Positions 10,235 to 20,252 of a stretch of 64,000 nt of DNA are shown here, one piece after another (position 1 is the first letter of the stretch; each line of letters opens with the position of its first letter). The notes beneath the pieces are model-generated. The model was not told where the DNA came from, ran no database searches, and saw only the letters and a list, made by a program, of their open reading frames with translations. Source of the stretch: Gallionella sp. (GTDB taxonomy: Bacteria > Pseudomonadota > Gammaproteobacteria > Burkholderiales > Gallionellaceae); NCBI GenBank assembly GCA_030652475.1, contig JAUSAO010000105.1, forward strand, positions 26,527 through 90,526. The letters are read 5' to 3'. Position numbers and translations under genes: made by a program.

Positions 10235-12694
10235 ATGACGCTACACGTCTTTATGTTCATATCGGCAATCAGGGCGTGGCGCCGCCATGTCGTGCGTTTC
10301 AAGCTGCCTGTCTTGCTGTTTGCTGTCAGCGTATTCTGGCCGCTATCCGGCAATGCGGACGAACAGCAAGCTAAACCGGTTTATCGGGTAGCGATCGACC
10401 GGGAATATGCACCGTTCGAATTTGTGGATATGCACGGGAAAGTGCAAGGTTACACGCCTTCCCTGTTGCGCGCACTGGGTGATGAGGCCGGGGTGCAGTT
10501 TGAATTCATAGCGATGAACTGGCCCGATGCGCTGGCATCACTCAAGGCGGGCAAGGTGGACATCGTTAACATGATCGTCACGCCAGAACGTGCCGCAGAA
10601 TTTCAATTTTCCGCTCCTCACAGTCGCATTGCGCAAGCCCTGTTTCGTAATGAAAAAAAGAAAAATATCGTTGACCTGGACTCTCTGGCGGGTCATGTCG
10701 TCGCTCTGCAGAAAGGCGATATTTCGCTGGACAGGCTCGCGGATCGGGCCGATTTTACGCGCCACATCGTAGACAGCAAGATAGAAGGTTTGCTGCATTT
10801 GAATCTGGGCAAAGCGGATGCGTTTCTCTGTGCCCAGCAATCCTGTGTGCGTGCCATTTCCGAATACGGTCTTCTCAACGTGGAACTGGCGGCGGGTGAC
10901 CTTTTTTCACAGGATTATGCTTTTGCCACACGCCAGGGAAATCAGCCGCTGATCGAGTTGCTGAATCGGCAGCTTGCCCGCATCAAGGCATCCGGACAAC
11001 TGCAGGAATTGGAGGCAGAATGGCTGCACGGGCAGCTTATTCAACCGAGCTGGCTGTATCAGAACAGGGTAGTCCTGTCCTTGCTGGCATGTACTCTGCT
11101 GGCGGGCATGGTGCTGTTGTGGAATGTCAGCTTGCGCAGGCTGGTCCATGCCAGGACGAAGAGCCTGCAAAAAAATAAACGGTACTTGATGCAATCGCAG
11201 CGAATTGCGCATATCGGCAGCTGGACTTACGACATGGAGCACAATATAACGTGGTCTGATGAAATGCATCGGATTTTCGGCGTCTCTCCTGATACCTTTA
11301 CGCTCAATGCGGAAACTTTTGTTAATTTGATACATACGGATGATCAGGCTGCCATGCAGTCCTGGGTCGCGTGCTGTATGTCGGGGGGGAAGCCGCCAGC
11401 ACTGGTGTTCCGTTGCGTGTGGCCGGATGGCGCGGTTCATTATATCGAGGGCCAGGGCGAGTTGTTGCTGAATGACAACGGCACACCTTTCATTATGTCA
11501 GGAACGGGTCAGGACATTACAGAACGTAAGGAAACTGAAAAGCGGCTCAGCGATTCCATGCGCCAGCTTGAAAGCAAAGAGCTGGCTAAAACACGTTTCC
11601 TGGCATCGGCCGGGCACGATTTGCGCCAACCACTGGCCGCAGCCAATATGTTTTTGTTCGCACTCAGATCGACTGCAACCAGCCCTCAGCAAGCGGAGAT
11701 CATCCAGCAGATGACGCACTCAATGGATGCGTTCAAAAGCCTGCTTGATGCCTTGCTGAAAGTGTCCAAGCTGGATTCCGGGATGATCAAACCGGAATGC
11801 CAGGAAATCAATGTGAATGAGATTCTCATCTGGCTGGAACAGAATTTTGCGGTCATGGCCACTGAGAAGCGACTCGGTTTCAGGCTGTACTTTCCAATGA
11901 AGGAGGCGCTTTTCGTACGCAGCGATATGGGCTTGCTCAAATCCGTGCTGAGTAACCTGGTTTCAAATGCAGTCAAATTTACGGACAGGGGCGCGATCAT
12001 GATCAGCGCCAGAGCGCGCGGGGGTGACGTGTTGTTTCAGGTGTGGGATACCGGCATGGGTATTCCTGGCGAACATCTGGAACACATCTTCGATGAATTT
12101 TATCAACTGGACAATCCGCAGCGTGACAGGACCAGCGGGTTGGGGCTGGGCCTGGCTATCGTCAAACGCACGCTGGCGCTGCTGGGCGGAGAAGTCAGTT
12201 GCCTGTCACGTCCTGGTCGCGGAACGGTTTTTGCGTTTTGCTTGCCCCGGGCAGTGTCATCAACGGTTGTTTCGCGTGCGCCTGCGGCATTGCCAGAATG
12301 CGAGTTAAGTGATGTGTTTGCGCAAGGCAGGACATTTGTGGTGCTGGAAGATGATCCGCTGGTCGCCAGCGCCACGACTACCGTGCTCGAAGGAATGGGT
12401 GGCAAAGTAAAATGCTTTTCCAGTGCCGAAGATGCCCTGCTGCACACGGATATTGAGCAGGCCGATTATTACATCGTTGATTTCATGCTCGGGGGTGCGC
12501 TGAATGGCATTCAGTTCCTGAAAACGCTGCGTCAAAAATCGGGGCCGCCCATCAAGGCAGTGCTGGTGACAGGCGACACGTCGAGCAGTTTTATTCATGA
12601 ATCGGCGGGCCTTGATTGGCCCGTGCAATACAAGCCGGTCGATGTGAAGGAGCTGTTCGCCAGTCTCAGCGCGCAGGGTGATTGGCCGACGTAG
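10235..12694 (+). CDS. Hybrid sensor histidine kinase: periplasmic solute-binding (SBP_bac_3-like) domain, TM, PAS, HisKA, HATPase, C-terminal REC
   Basis: FASAGHDLRQPLAAAN (H box), DTGMGIPGEHLEHIFDEF, GLGLGLAIVK, REC VLEDDPLVA..YYIVDFMLGG. Confidence 0.9.
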   Translation: MTLHVFMFISAIRAWRRHVVRFKLPVLLFAVSVFWPLSGNADEQQAKPVYRVAIDREYAPFEFVDMHGKVQGYTPSLLRALGDEAGVQFEFIAMNWPDALASLKAGKVDIVNMIVTPERAAEFQFSAPHSRIAQALFRNEKKKNIVDLDSLAGHVVALQKGDISLDRLADRADFTRHIVDSKIEGLLHLNLGKADAFLCAQQSCVRAISEYGLLNVELAAGDLFSQDYAFATRQGNQPLIELLNRQLARIKASGQLQELEAEWLHGQLIQPSWLYQNRVVLSLLACTLLAGMVLLWNVSLRRLVHARTKSLQKNKRYLMQSQRIAHIGSWTYDMEHNITWSDEMHRIFGVSPDTFTLNAETFVNLIHTDDQAAMQSWVACCMSGGKPPALVFRCVWPDGAVHYIEGQGELLLNDNGTPFIMSGTGQDITERKETEKRLSDSMRQLESKELAKTRFLASAGHDLRQPLAAANMFLFALRSTATSPQQAEIIQQMTHSMDAFKSLLDALLKVSKLDSGMIKPECQEINVNEILIWLEQNFAVMATEKRLGFRLYFPMKEALFVRSDMGLLKSVLSNLVSNAVKFTDRGAIMISARARGGDVLFQVWDTGMGIPGEHLEHIFDEFYQLDNPQRDRTSGLGLGLAIVKRTLALLGGEVSCLSRPGRGTVFAFCLPRAVSSTVVSRAPAALPECELSDVFAQGRTFVVLEDDPLVASATTTVLEGMGGKVKCFSSAEDALLHTDIEQADYYIVDFMLGGALNGIQFLKTLRQKSGPPIKAVLVTGDTSSSFIHESAGLDWPVQYKPVDVKELFASLSAQGDWPT

Positions 12695-12736
12695 TGCAAT
12701 CAAATTTGAGTGTCGGCTTAACCCGTATTTTCGTCT

Positions 12737-12792
12737 GCGATTCTATTTGGGGAAATCTGCGATTGCGATTCTATTTGGGGAAATCTGCGATT
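12737..12792. repeat. Perfect tandem duplication, 2 x 28 bp (GCGATTCTATTTGGGGAAATCTGCGATT)
   Basis: Copy 1 12737-12764, copy 2 12765-12792; spans the cbbR stop codon. Confidence 0.97.
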
Positions 12793-13709
12793 CCCAGCAA
12801 ATATTTTTCACTCAGCAGCTTGCTTTCCGCATGCATAAATTCGAGAAAGGCGAGTGCTACCACCGACAGTTGCTTATCCTTGGGATAGACCAGATACCAG
12901 TGGCGGCGAATCGGGAAACCCGTTACATCGAGAATAGCCAGTTCATCAATGTTGCGCTCCAGCGCGAGCGTGTGCACGGACAGTACGGCGAGGCCCAGTC
13001 CACCCGCCACCGCCTGCTTGATCGCCTCGTTGCTGCCCAATTCCATCCTGACTTTGAGTTTTAATCCGCGCTCGGCAAAAAATTCCTCGGTGGCCAGACG
13101 AATGCCGGAACCGGGCTCACGCATTAAAAACTGCTCTTCCGTCAGGCGTTGCGGCGAAATATTTTTTTTGCCCGCAAGCGGATGGTTTCCGGGCGCCAGC
13201 ACCACCAGCGGGTTCTCCAGAAATGGCTCAAATTCCACATCCATTTGCTCGGGTGGTTGCCCGAGCACGTACAGGTCGTCCTGATTATCGGCCATACGCT
13301 GCAACACACGCTCGCGATTGGTCACTTTGAGCGTAACGTCGATGCCGGGATAGCGCTGGCAAAAAACCCCGAGCAGGCGCGGCACGAAATACTTGGCGGT
13401 GGTGATGACGGCCAGGCGCAGCTTGCCCGCCTTCACCCCTTTCATGTCCGACATCAACATCTCGAAGCGATCCAGACTCTCGAAAATATCACGGCACACT
13501 CTGAGTAATTCGCGCCCGGCATCCGTCAGGAAGATGCGCTTGCCGATCTGTTCCAGCAGTGGCTGTCCGACGATGTCGGACAACTGTTTTATTTGAATAG
13601 AGACAGTGGGCTGGGTCAGATATAACTCCTCGGCGGCGCGGGTAAAGCTGAGATTGCGTGCTACGGCCTCGAATACTTTTAGCTGGCGCAAGGTCGCATT
13701 TTTCATCAT
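12771..13709 (-). CDS. cbbR: LysR-type regulator of RuBisCO operon
   Basis: LysR HTH (ATLRQLKVFEAVARNLSFTRAAEELYLTQPTVS), divergent to cbbL. Confidence 0.93.
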   Translation of the reverse strand: MMKNATLRQLKVFEAVARNLSFTRAAEELYLTQPTVSIQIKQLSDIVGQPLLEQIGKRIFLTDAGRELLRVCRDIFESLDRFEMLMSDMKGVKAGKLRLAVITTAKYFVPRLLGVFCQRYPGIDVTLKVTNRERVLQRMADNQDDLYVLGQPPEQMDVEFEPFLENPLVVLAPGNHPLAGKKNISPQRLTEEQFLMREPGSGIRLATEEFFAERGLKLKVRMELGSNEAIKQAVAGGLGLAVLSVHTLALERNIDELAILDVTGFPIRRHWYLVYPKDKQLSVVALAFLEFMHAESKLLSEKYLLGIADFPK

Positions 13710-13733
13710 GGCTGTGCATCCTGAGAGATCATA

Positions 13734-13753
13734 GATAACAGTCTATCGTTATC
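13734..13753. promoter_or_regulatory. Candidate CbbR box (GATAAC-N8-GTTATC, contains T-N11-A)
   Basis: Perfect inverted repeat in the cbbR/cbbL intergenic region. Confidence 0.55.
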
Positions 13754-13872
13754 ATCGAAAACTACAATTGTTATTTATGGTTGTTCGTCGCTATAGTGCC
13801 AACACGCTCAACCGAGCCACAGATCTTTCATAGTGAAAGGCCTCTGTTTAATCTGAGAACAAGGAGCTTGCA

Positions 13873-15294
13873 ATGGCAGTCAAGACCTACAACGCCGGTG
13901 TAAAAGAGTACCGGCAAACTTACTGGACGCCGGAATACACGCCGCTGGATACCGACATCCTTGCCTGTTTCAAAATCACGCCGCAGCCCGGCGTACCCCG
14001 TGAAGAAGTCGCCGCAGCGGTTGCTGCCGAATCTTCAACCGGCACCTGGACCACGGTGTGGACCGACCTGTTGACCGACCTGGATTACTACAAGGGCCGC
14101 GCCTATCGCATCGAGGATGTACCTGGCGATGATACCTGCTTCTACGCTTTCGTGGCCTACCCGATCGATCTGTTCGAAGAAGGGTCTGTTGTTAACGTGC
14201 TGACTTCGCTGGTGGGTAACGTGTTCGGCTTCAAGGCGCTGCGCGCTCTGCGTCTGGAAGACATCCGCTTCCCGATCGCTTACGTCAAGACTTGTGGCGG
14301 TCCGCCTCAGGGTATCCAGGTCGAGCGCGACAAGATGAATAAGTATGGCCGTCCGATGCTGGGCTGCACTATCAAGCCTAAGCTGGGTCTGTCTGCCAAG
14401 AACTACGGCCGTGCCGTTTACGAGTGTCTGCGCGGCGGTCTGGACTTTACCAAGGACGACGAGAACGTCAACAGCCAGCCATTCATGCGTTGGCGCGACC
14501 GTTTCGAATTCGTACACGAAGCCACCATGAAAGCGCAGCGCGAAACTGGCGAACGCAAGGGCCACTACCTGAACGTCACCGCGCCGACACCGGAAATGAT
14601 GTACGAGCGTGCCGAGTTTGCCAAGGAAATCGGCGCGCCGATCATCATGCACGACTACCTGACCGGTGGCCTGACAGCCAACACGGGGCTGGCTAACTGG
14701 TGCCGTAAAAACGGCATGCTGTTGCACATCCACCGTGCCATGCACGCCGTGCTCGACCGCAACCCGCACCACGGCATTCACTTCCGCGTGCTGACTAAAG
14801 TGCTGCGTCTGTCCGGTGGTGACCACCTGCACTCCGGTACTGTTGTGGGCAAACTGGAAGGCGACCGTGAAGCGACGCTGGGCTGGATCGATATTATGCG
14901 CGACAGCTTCATCAAGGAAGACCGCAGTCGCGGCATCTTCTTCGATCAGGACTGGGGTTCCATGCCCGGCGTGATCCCGGTGGCGTCCGGCGGTATCCAT
15001 GTGTGGCACATGCCCGCACTGGTGAATATCTTCGGTGATGATTCGGTGTTGCAGTTTGGCGGCGGTACGCTGGGTCACCCCTGGGGTAACGCAGCGGGTG
15101 CGGCGGCCAACCGTGTCGCACTGGAAGCCAGCGTGGCAGCGCGTAATCAGGGTCGCGATATCGAAAAAGAAGGCAAGGATATTCTGACCAAGGCAGCGGC
15201 CAGCAGCCCGGAACTGAAGATCGCCATGGAAACCTGGAAAGAGATCAAGTTCGAGTTCGATACGGTCGACAAACTGGACGTGGCTCACAAGTAA
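13873..15294 (+). CDS. cbbL: RuBisCO large subunit, form I
   Basis: Full-length form I sequence, [23 protein letters not shown] active-site region. Confidence 0.98.
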   Translation: MAVKTYNAGVKEYRQTYWTPEYTPLDTDILACFKITPQPGVPREEVAAAVAAESSTGTWTTVWTDLLTDLDYYKGRAYRIEDVPGDDTCFYAFVAYPIDLFEEGSVVNVLTSLVGNVFGFKALRALRLEDIRFPIAYVKTCGGPPQGIQVERDKMNKYGRPMLGCTIKPKLGLSAKNYGRAVYECLRGGLDFTKDDENVNSQPFMRWRDRFEFVHEATMKAQRETGERKGHYLNVTAPTPEMMYERAEFAKEIGAPIIMHDYLTGGLTANTGLANWCRKNGMLLHIHRAMHAVLDRNPHHGIHFRVLTKVLRLSGGDHLHSGTVVGKLEGDREATLGWIDIMRDSFIKEDRSRGIFFDQDWGSMPGVIPVASGGIHVWHMPALVNIFGDDSVLQFGGGTLGHPWGNAAGAAANRVALEASVAARNQGRDIEKEGKDILTKAAASSPELKIAMETWKEIKFEFDTVDKLDVAHK

Positions 15295-15301
15295 TGCAGT
15301 C

Positions 15302-15331
15302 ATCCCGGACGCGCTTTACGCGATCCGGGAT
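15302..15331. promoter_or_regulatory. Hairpin in cbbL-cbbS intergenic region
   Basis: ATCCCGGA-CGCG...CGCG-TCCGGGAT inverted repeat, no T tract. Confidence 0.6.
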
Positions 15332-15355
15332 CCAAAACCCAAATTTAAGGAGTAA

Positions 15356-15715
15356 ATGATGAGCGAAGTAATGGATTACAAATCGCGTATGTCCGATCCG
15401 GCCAGCCGCAAGTTCGAGACCTTCTCCTATTTGCCACCGATGACTGCGGCTGAAATCAAGACGCAGGTGGAATATCTGGTTTCCAAAGGCTGGAACCCGG
15501 CCATCGAGCACGTCGAGCCGGAATACCTGATGGATTCCTACTGGTACATGTGGAAACTGCCGATGTTCGGTGAAACCGACGTCGACAAGGTGCTGGCCGA
15601 AGCGGAAGCCTGTCACAAAGCCAACCCCAACAATCACGTGCGTTTGATTGGTTACAACAATTTCAATCAGTCGCAGGGCGCGGCGATGGTGATTTTCCGC
15701 GGTAAAACGGTTTAA
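15356..15715 (+). CDS. cbbS: RuBisCO small subunit
   Basis: [48 protein letters not shown]. Confidence 0.97.
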   Translation: MMSEVMDYKSRMSDPASRKFETFSYLPPMTAAEIKTQVEYLVSKGWNPAIEHVEPEYLMDSYWYMWKLPMFGETDVDKVLAEAEACHKANPNNHVRLIGYNNFNQSQGAAMVIFRGKTV

Positions 15716-15725
15716 TGCTGTATTT

Positions 15726-15762
15726 CCCCGCCGCGATCCTCTCTATAGCGGCGGGGTTTTTT
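15726..15762 (+). terminator. Rho-independent terminator/attenuator after cbbS
   Basis: CCCCGCCGC ... GCGGCGGGG TTTTTT. Confidence 0.85.
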
Positions 15763-15844
15763 GAAGGAGTTCCGTTCAGGAACGCAAGCGGCTGCAGATG
15801 TCGGCCGTTTCCGCCCCTGTGTTGACAGATAGATGGAGACCACC

Positions 15845-16648
15845 ATGAACGATATCATCAAGCAGTACCGCATCGAAAAAGAGCCTTACTACCGCCCCGT
15901 CTCTGACGAGGTGGAGCTGTTTGACGCCGCCTACAGCGTACGCATGCCGATGATGCTCAAAGGCCCGACCGGCTGTGGCAAGACGCGTTTCGTCGAGCAC
16001 ATGGCCTGGAAGCTGGGCAAGCCGCTGATTACCGTGGCCTGCAATGAGGACATGACCGCCTCTGACCTGGTTGGACGCTTCCTGCTGGATGCCCAGGGTA
16101 CCCGCTGGCAGGATGGCCCGCTGGCCCTCGGCGCGCGTTTCGGCGCCATCGTCTATCTGGACGAAGTGGTGGAGGCGCGCCAGGATACCACTGTGGTGAT
16201 CCACCCGCTGACTGACAACCGCCGCGTGCTGCCGCTGGAAAAGAAGGGCGAGCTGGTACATGCCCATCCTGACTTCCAGTTGGTGATTTCCTACAATCCC
16301 GGCTACCAGAGTCTGATGAAGGATTTGAAGCAATCCACCAAGCAGCGTTTCGGCGGCCTCGACTTCAACTATCCCGAACACGCCGTCGAAACCGAGATCG
16401 TCGCCCATGAAACCGGCGTCAATGCGGAAGTGGCTGGCAAACTGGTTTCCATCGCCGAACGTGCCCGTAATCTCAAAGGGCATGGCCTGGATGAAGGCAT
16501 CTCGACGCGTATGCTGATTTATGCCGGCAGCCTGATCGCTACGGGTGTCGATCCGGTCAAAGCCTGCCGCGTGGCGCTGGTACGTCCGATCACCGACGAT
16601 CCCGACATGCGCGATGCGCTGGATGCGGCGGTAACCACGTTCTTTTGA
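15845..16648 (+). CDS. cbbQ: CbbQ AAA+ RuBisCO activase subunit (MoxR family)
   Basis: [15 protein letters not shown] Walker A, downstream of cbbLS; ATG at 15845 preferred over 15833. Confidence 0.95.
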   Translation: MNDIIKQYRIEKEPYYRPVSDEVELFDAAYSVRMPMMLKGPTGCGKTRFVEHMAWKLGKPLITVACNEDMTASDLVGRFLLDAQGTRWQDGPLALGARFGAIVYLDEVVEARQDTTVVIHPLTDNRRVLPLEKKGELVHAHPDFQLVISYNPGYQSLMKDLKQSTKQRFGGLDFNYPEHAVETEIVAHETGVNAEVAGKLVSIAERARNLKGHGLDEGISTRMLIYAGSLIATGVDPVKACRVALVRPITDDPDMRDALDAAVTTFF

Positions 16649-16708
16649 TAGGCCGGGTGGCTAGCCGCCCGGCCTATCTCCATGCACCGAGTCGTAGTTG
16701 GAGTAACC

Positions 16709-19240
16709 ATGGCTATCAATCTGGAAGACTATCAGGAACTGATCGAATCGCTTTCCCCGGAATTGCAGGAAAGCCTGCATTCCGCGTGGCATGACGCGAC
16801 CAAGGTATTCAGCGCGCGCGGCCTGGATAATTATCTCAAGGGCGCAGCCGCACTGAAAACCCTAGGCAAGGGAGATGATTTGATCGTCGCCTGGATCAAT
16901 CATGCGCCGCTGGTGGCCAAGGAAATCGGCGAGGATGTCGTGCCTGATCTGATACAGACCGCGCTGGAGCTGGCTTCCAAGACTTCGGGTGCGGTGATCG
17001 AACTGGTTCTCAGCACTGCGCCCACGGCGGCCAGCCGCCTCGGCGACGAGATTCTGTTTCGCGCCTATTTGCAATTTCTCAATACCCTGCTGTCGCAGGC
17101 GCCGCGCGGCGTGCGCCCGATGCTGGAAAATCTGGAAAAACTGTTCAGCCAGCTTACCCTGGGCGGCTTGCGTCGTTGGGCGTTGTGGGGCGCGCATGCC
17201 CACCGCACCAACTACCCGGAGCAGGGAAGCTATTTCAGCCTGCAATCCAAGGAATCGCAGGCGATGCTCCAGAAGGAACGCAAGGGCACGCTGTTCATCG
17301 ATGTGCAACGTCGTATTAACATGTATCTGCGCGCCCTGTGGGCGCGGGACTTCTTCATGAAACCGACTTCCGGCGACTTCGAGACGAGGGAAGGCCACCG
17401 TCCCTTCGTAGAAGGCTACTTCATTCACCTGCCCGACGCCTACGATGATTTTATTCTCCCTGCGCGCCCCCTCCAACCCATCCAGCCCCTCGCTGCGCTC
17501 TCCCCAACCCTCCCCTTGCACCCGCAAGGGGTAGGCTGGGGTTGTAAAGCCGCTGAAGCGGCAACAACCACGCACAAGGGGAGGGAGCAATCACTCCTTC
17601 CCCCTCAGGGGGAAGGTTGGGATGGGGGTGGGGCACGAGCTGGTTCGGGTGAAGGAACGCGCATCTCCGGTCTGTCGATGTACCGCGCCGCCGCCGCTCA
17701 TAGCGCCGCTCATATTGTCTACACTCGCGACCCGATTTCGGCCGAGTCGCTCAATCCCTGGCAGATGGCCGTGATCAGCGTGATCGAGGATGCGCGGGTG
17801 GAAACGCTGGCGGTGCGCAAGTTCCCCGGCCTGAAACAACGCTGGTCGGCCTTGCATACGATAGAGCCTGCGCAGGACAGCTCGGCAGGTGACTATCTAA
17901 ACCGCCTGGCACGCGCCCTGCTGGATGAGATTTATCAGGACAACGATCCGTGGATTGCACAGGGGCGGGTATTGTTTAAGCAAGCCGCAGAGAACCTCGA
18001 TACCAACCAGGTTTCCTGGGATATCGGTGTGCAACTGGCGCACGAATTCATGGCCAAGCGCATCCCCTTTAATCCGCGCACCGATCTGCTTATTGCGCCG
18101 TACCGCGACGATAACCGCTATTTCTGGGAGTTCGAGGAATTTGATTTCGATAAGGCCATGGCGGCCGGATACGACGCACCCAAGCAGGTGCGCAAGCATG
18201 TCAGCCTGATGGAATTCGCCAACGAAATTGACGTTGAAAACGCCGGCGACGACGCGGAAGAAATCTGGGTGCTGGGCACGGAACTGTTCCCCTATGAAGA
18301 CATGGGCAAGTCCTACAACGAACTGGAGGGCAGGGAGCCTGTTTCCGAGCCCTATCATTATTCGGAGTGGGATTACCAGATACAGCTCGAACGTCCGGCC
18401 TGGGCTACTGTGCTGGAGAAGCGCTCCAAGGCGGGAGATCTGCAACTCATAGACGACATCACCTCCCAGCACAAGCGCACCATCGGCCGGCTGAAATTCC
18501 TGCTCGATGCCCTGCAACCTCAGGGGGTGACGCGCATCCGCAAGCTGGAAGACGGCGACGAGGTGGACGTCAACGCCGCCATCCGCGCCATGATCGACAT
18601 TCGCATGGGGCAGCAGCCCGACCCGCGCATCATGATGCGTTCGGTGCGCAAAGTGCGCGATATTTCGGTGATGGTGCTGCTGGACCTGTCAGAATCCACC
18701 AATGAGAAAGTCAGCGGGCAGGACTATAGCGTGCTGGATTTGCAGCGCCAGGCTACGGTGCTGCTGGCGGACGCGATTAATAAAATCGGCGACCCGTTCG
18801 CGATACACGGCTTTTGCTCGGACGGGCGACACAATGTCGAATATTCCCGCTTCAAGGATTTTGATCAGCCCTACAATGATCTGCCGAAGTCACGACTGGC
18901 GGGCATGAGCGGCCAGCTCTCCACACGCATGGGCGCGGCCATTCGCCATGCCGGGCATTATTTGAAGCAGCAGAAATCAGCCAAAAAACTGCTGCTGGTC
19001 ATTACCGATGGCGAACCGGCCGACGTCGATGTGCGTGATCCGCAGTATTTGCGTTACGATACCAAAAAAGCAGTGGAGGAAATGGCGCGCTGCGGCGTGA
19101 CCACTTTCTGTATGTCACTTGATCCGAGAGCGGATCAATATGTGTCCCGGATTTTCGGGGCCAGAAACTACATGGTCGTGGATCATGTAGAACGTCTTCC
19201 GGAGAAATTGCCGGTACTTTATGCAGGGCTTACACGATGA
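16709..19240 (+). CDS. cbbO: CbbO RuBisCO activase subunit (VWA domain), carrying an in-frame repeat insertion
   Basis: VMVLLDLSESTNEKV VWA/MIDAS; follows cbbQ; start after GGAG RBS. Confidence 0.93.
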   Translation: MAINLEDYQELIESLSPELQESLHSAWHDATKVFSARGLDNYLKGAAALKTLGKGDDLIVAWINHAPLVAKEIGEDVVPDLIQTALELASKTSGAVIELVLSTAPTAASRLGDEILFRAYLQFLNTLLSQAPRGVRPMLENLEKLFSQLTLGGLRRWALWGAHAHRTNYPEQGSYFSLQSKESQAMLQKERKGTLFIDVQRRINMYLRALWARDFFMKPTSGDFETREGHRPFVEGYFIHLPDAYDDFILPARPLQPIQPLAALSPTLPLHPQGVGWGCKAAEAATTTHKGREQSLLPPQGEGWDGGGARAGSGEGTRISGLSMYRAAAAHSAAHIVYTRDPISAESLNPWQMAVISVIEDARVETLAVRKFPGLKQRWSALHTIEPAQDSSAGDYLNRLARALLDEIYQDNDPWIAQGRVLFKQAAENLDTNQVSWDIGVQLAHEFMAKRIPFNPRTDLLIAPYRDDNRYFWEFEEFDFDKAMAAGYDAPKQVRKHVSLMEFANEIDVENAGDDAEEIWVLGTELFPYEDMGKSYNELEGREPVSEPYHYSEWDYQIQLERPAWATVLEKRSKAGDLQLIDDITSQHKRTIGRLKFLLDALQPQGVTRIRKLEDGDEVDVNAAIRAMIDIRMGQQPDPRIMMRSVRKVRDISVMVLLDLSESTNEKVSGQDYSVLDLQRQATVLLADAINKIGDPFAIHGFCSDGRHNVEYSRFKDFDQPYNDLPKSRLAGMSGQLSTRMGAAIRHAGHYLKQQKSAKKLLLVITDGEPADVDVRDPQYLRYDTKKAVEEMARCGVTTFCMSLDPRADQYVSRIFGARNYMVVDHVERLPEKLPVLYAGLTR
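17455..17655. repeat. In-frame hairpin-rich repeat element inside cbbO
   Basis: CCCTCCCCTTG/CAAGGGGAGGG and CCTTCCCCC/GGGGGAAGG inverted repeats; core 17517-17573 is homologous to 22379-22435. Confidence 0.8.
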
Positions 19241-19539
19241 CACAACAAACTTATGCCGGTATCGAGCAGGATACCAACGCGGGCCTGACCCATCTTGGGC
19301 GCATAGTACGCGATGCCTGGGTATTCGACATTCTGCCCGAAACGGAAACCTGCGCAGGCTGGGATGCCGCGCGCATGCAGAATCTTTACGAACAAGTCTA
19401 TGCCGCGTGGGAACCTTATGCACACCTGCCCAGTCGTTTGCCGGAAGCGTTGCGCGAGCGGCATGCAAAATTCTATGCACTGGCTATCACGACTGCCCGC
19501 GACAGAGGCTGGGATGCAGAACTGGGCGAGGACGAATAA
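19237..19539 (+). CDS. Small conserved-looking protein translationally coupled to cbbO
   Basis: ATGA overlap with cbbO stop; 100 aa acidic ORF. Confidence 0.7.
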   Translation: MTQQTYAGIEQDTNAGLTHLGRIVRDAWVFDILPETETCAGWDAARMQNLYEQVYAAWEPYAHLPSRLPEALRERHAKFYALAITTARDRGWDAELGEDE

Positions 19540-19696
19540 ATATACTGAAGCAGCTTGACCGGGTTGGTCTGTGATTTCAGCGAAGCGGGCAAGCGCTACG
19601 GTGAATTGTTCCTGCTGACTGGTTGCCCATCCGGAAAAGTGCGATGCGCTAGCGACGCATCATCGCCGCCGAAATTTAAACCAAGGAGAAGTTTGC

Positions 19697-20242
19697 ATGA
19701 AAAAATCAGATGACAGCAAGAAAGCCGCCGGCAAGGGCGCACCAAAAATAATGGTCGGTATTCTCACCGGCAGCCCCAATGATTTGCCCACTGTGGTGAA
19801 GGTGCGCGATACCCTGAGCGATCTGGGTATTGCCAGCGAAATCGTGGTGGCCTCGGCGCATCGCACGCCGGATAAAGTGCTGGCTTATCTTGACCGTGCC
19901 CACAAGGAAGACGTGCAGGTGCTGATTGGTTGCGCTGGTGTGGCGGCCCATCTGGCAGGCGTGATTGCGGGACATACCCGCTTACCGGTTATCGGGTTGC
20001 CGCTTTCGGGCGGTGTCATGTCCGGCCTCGACGCGCTGCTCTCCACGGTGCAGATGCCGCCGGGGGTGCCTGTTGCTACGGTTGCGGTGGATGGTGCCAA
20101 GAACGCCGCCATGCTGGCTGCGCGCATATTGGCGCTGAAATTTCCGGAAATCAATGACGCTTTGGATAAGGCGGCGAAAAAGGAACGCGCACGCTACGAT
20201 CAGACTGCGGATGAAGCCTTGGCAAGGCTGACTGCGAAATAG
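19697..20242 (+). CDS. PurE-like (AIR carboxylase/N5-CAIR mutase family) protein, divergent
   Basis: [68 protein letters not shown]. Confidence 0.85.
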   Translation: MKKSDDSKKAAGKGAPKIMVGILTGSPNDLPTVVKVRDTLSDLGIASEIVVASAHRTPDKVLAYLDRAHKEDVQVLIGCAGVAAHLAGVIAGHTRLPVIGLPLSGGVMSGLDALLSTVQMPPGVPVATVAVDGAKNAAMLAARILALKFPEINDALDKAAKKERARYDQTADEALARLTAK

Positions 20243-20252
20243 CGCCTTTCAC

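Noticed and set aside
9544-10353. 269-aa minus-strand ORF across the end of ppx and rnpB
   Set aside because: Crosses the RNase P RNA and known CDS; no protein-like features.
12737-12792. Possible CRISPR repeat pair
   Set aside because: 28-bp units are directly adjacent with no spacer and overlap a CDS end; simple tandem duplication.
14035-15303. 422-aa ORF antisense to cbbL
   Set aside because: Antisense shadow of a highly biased GC-rich coding region; no recognisable domains and cbbL is certain.
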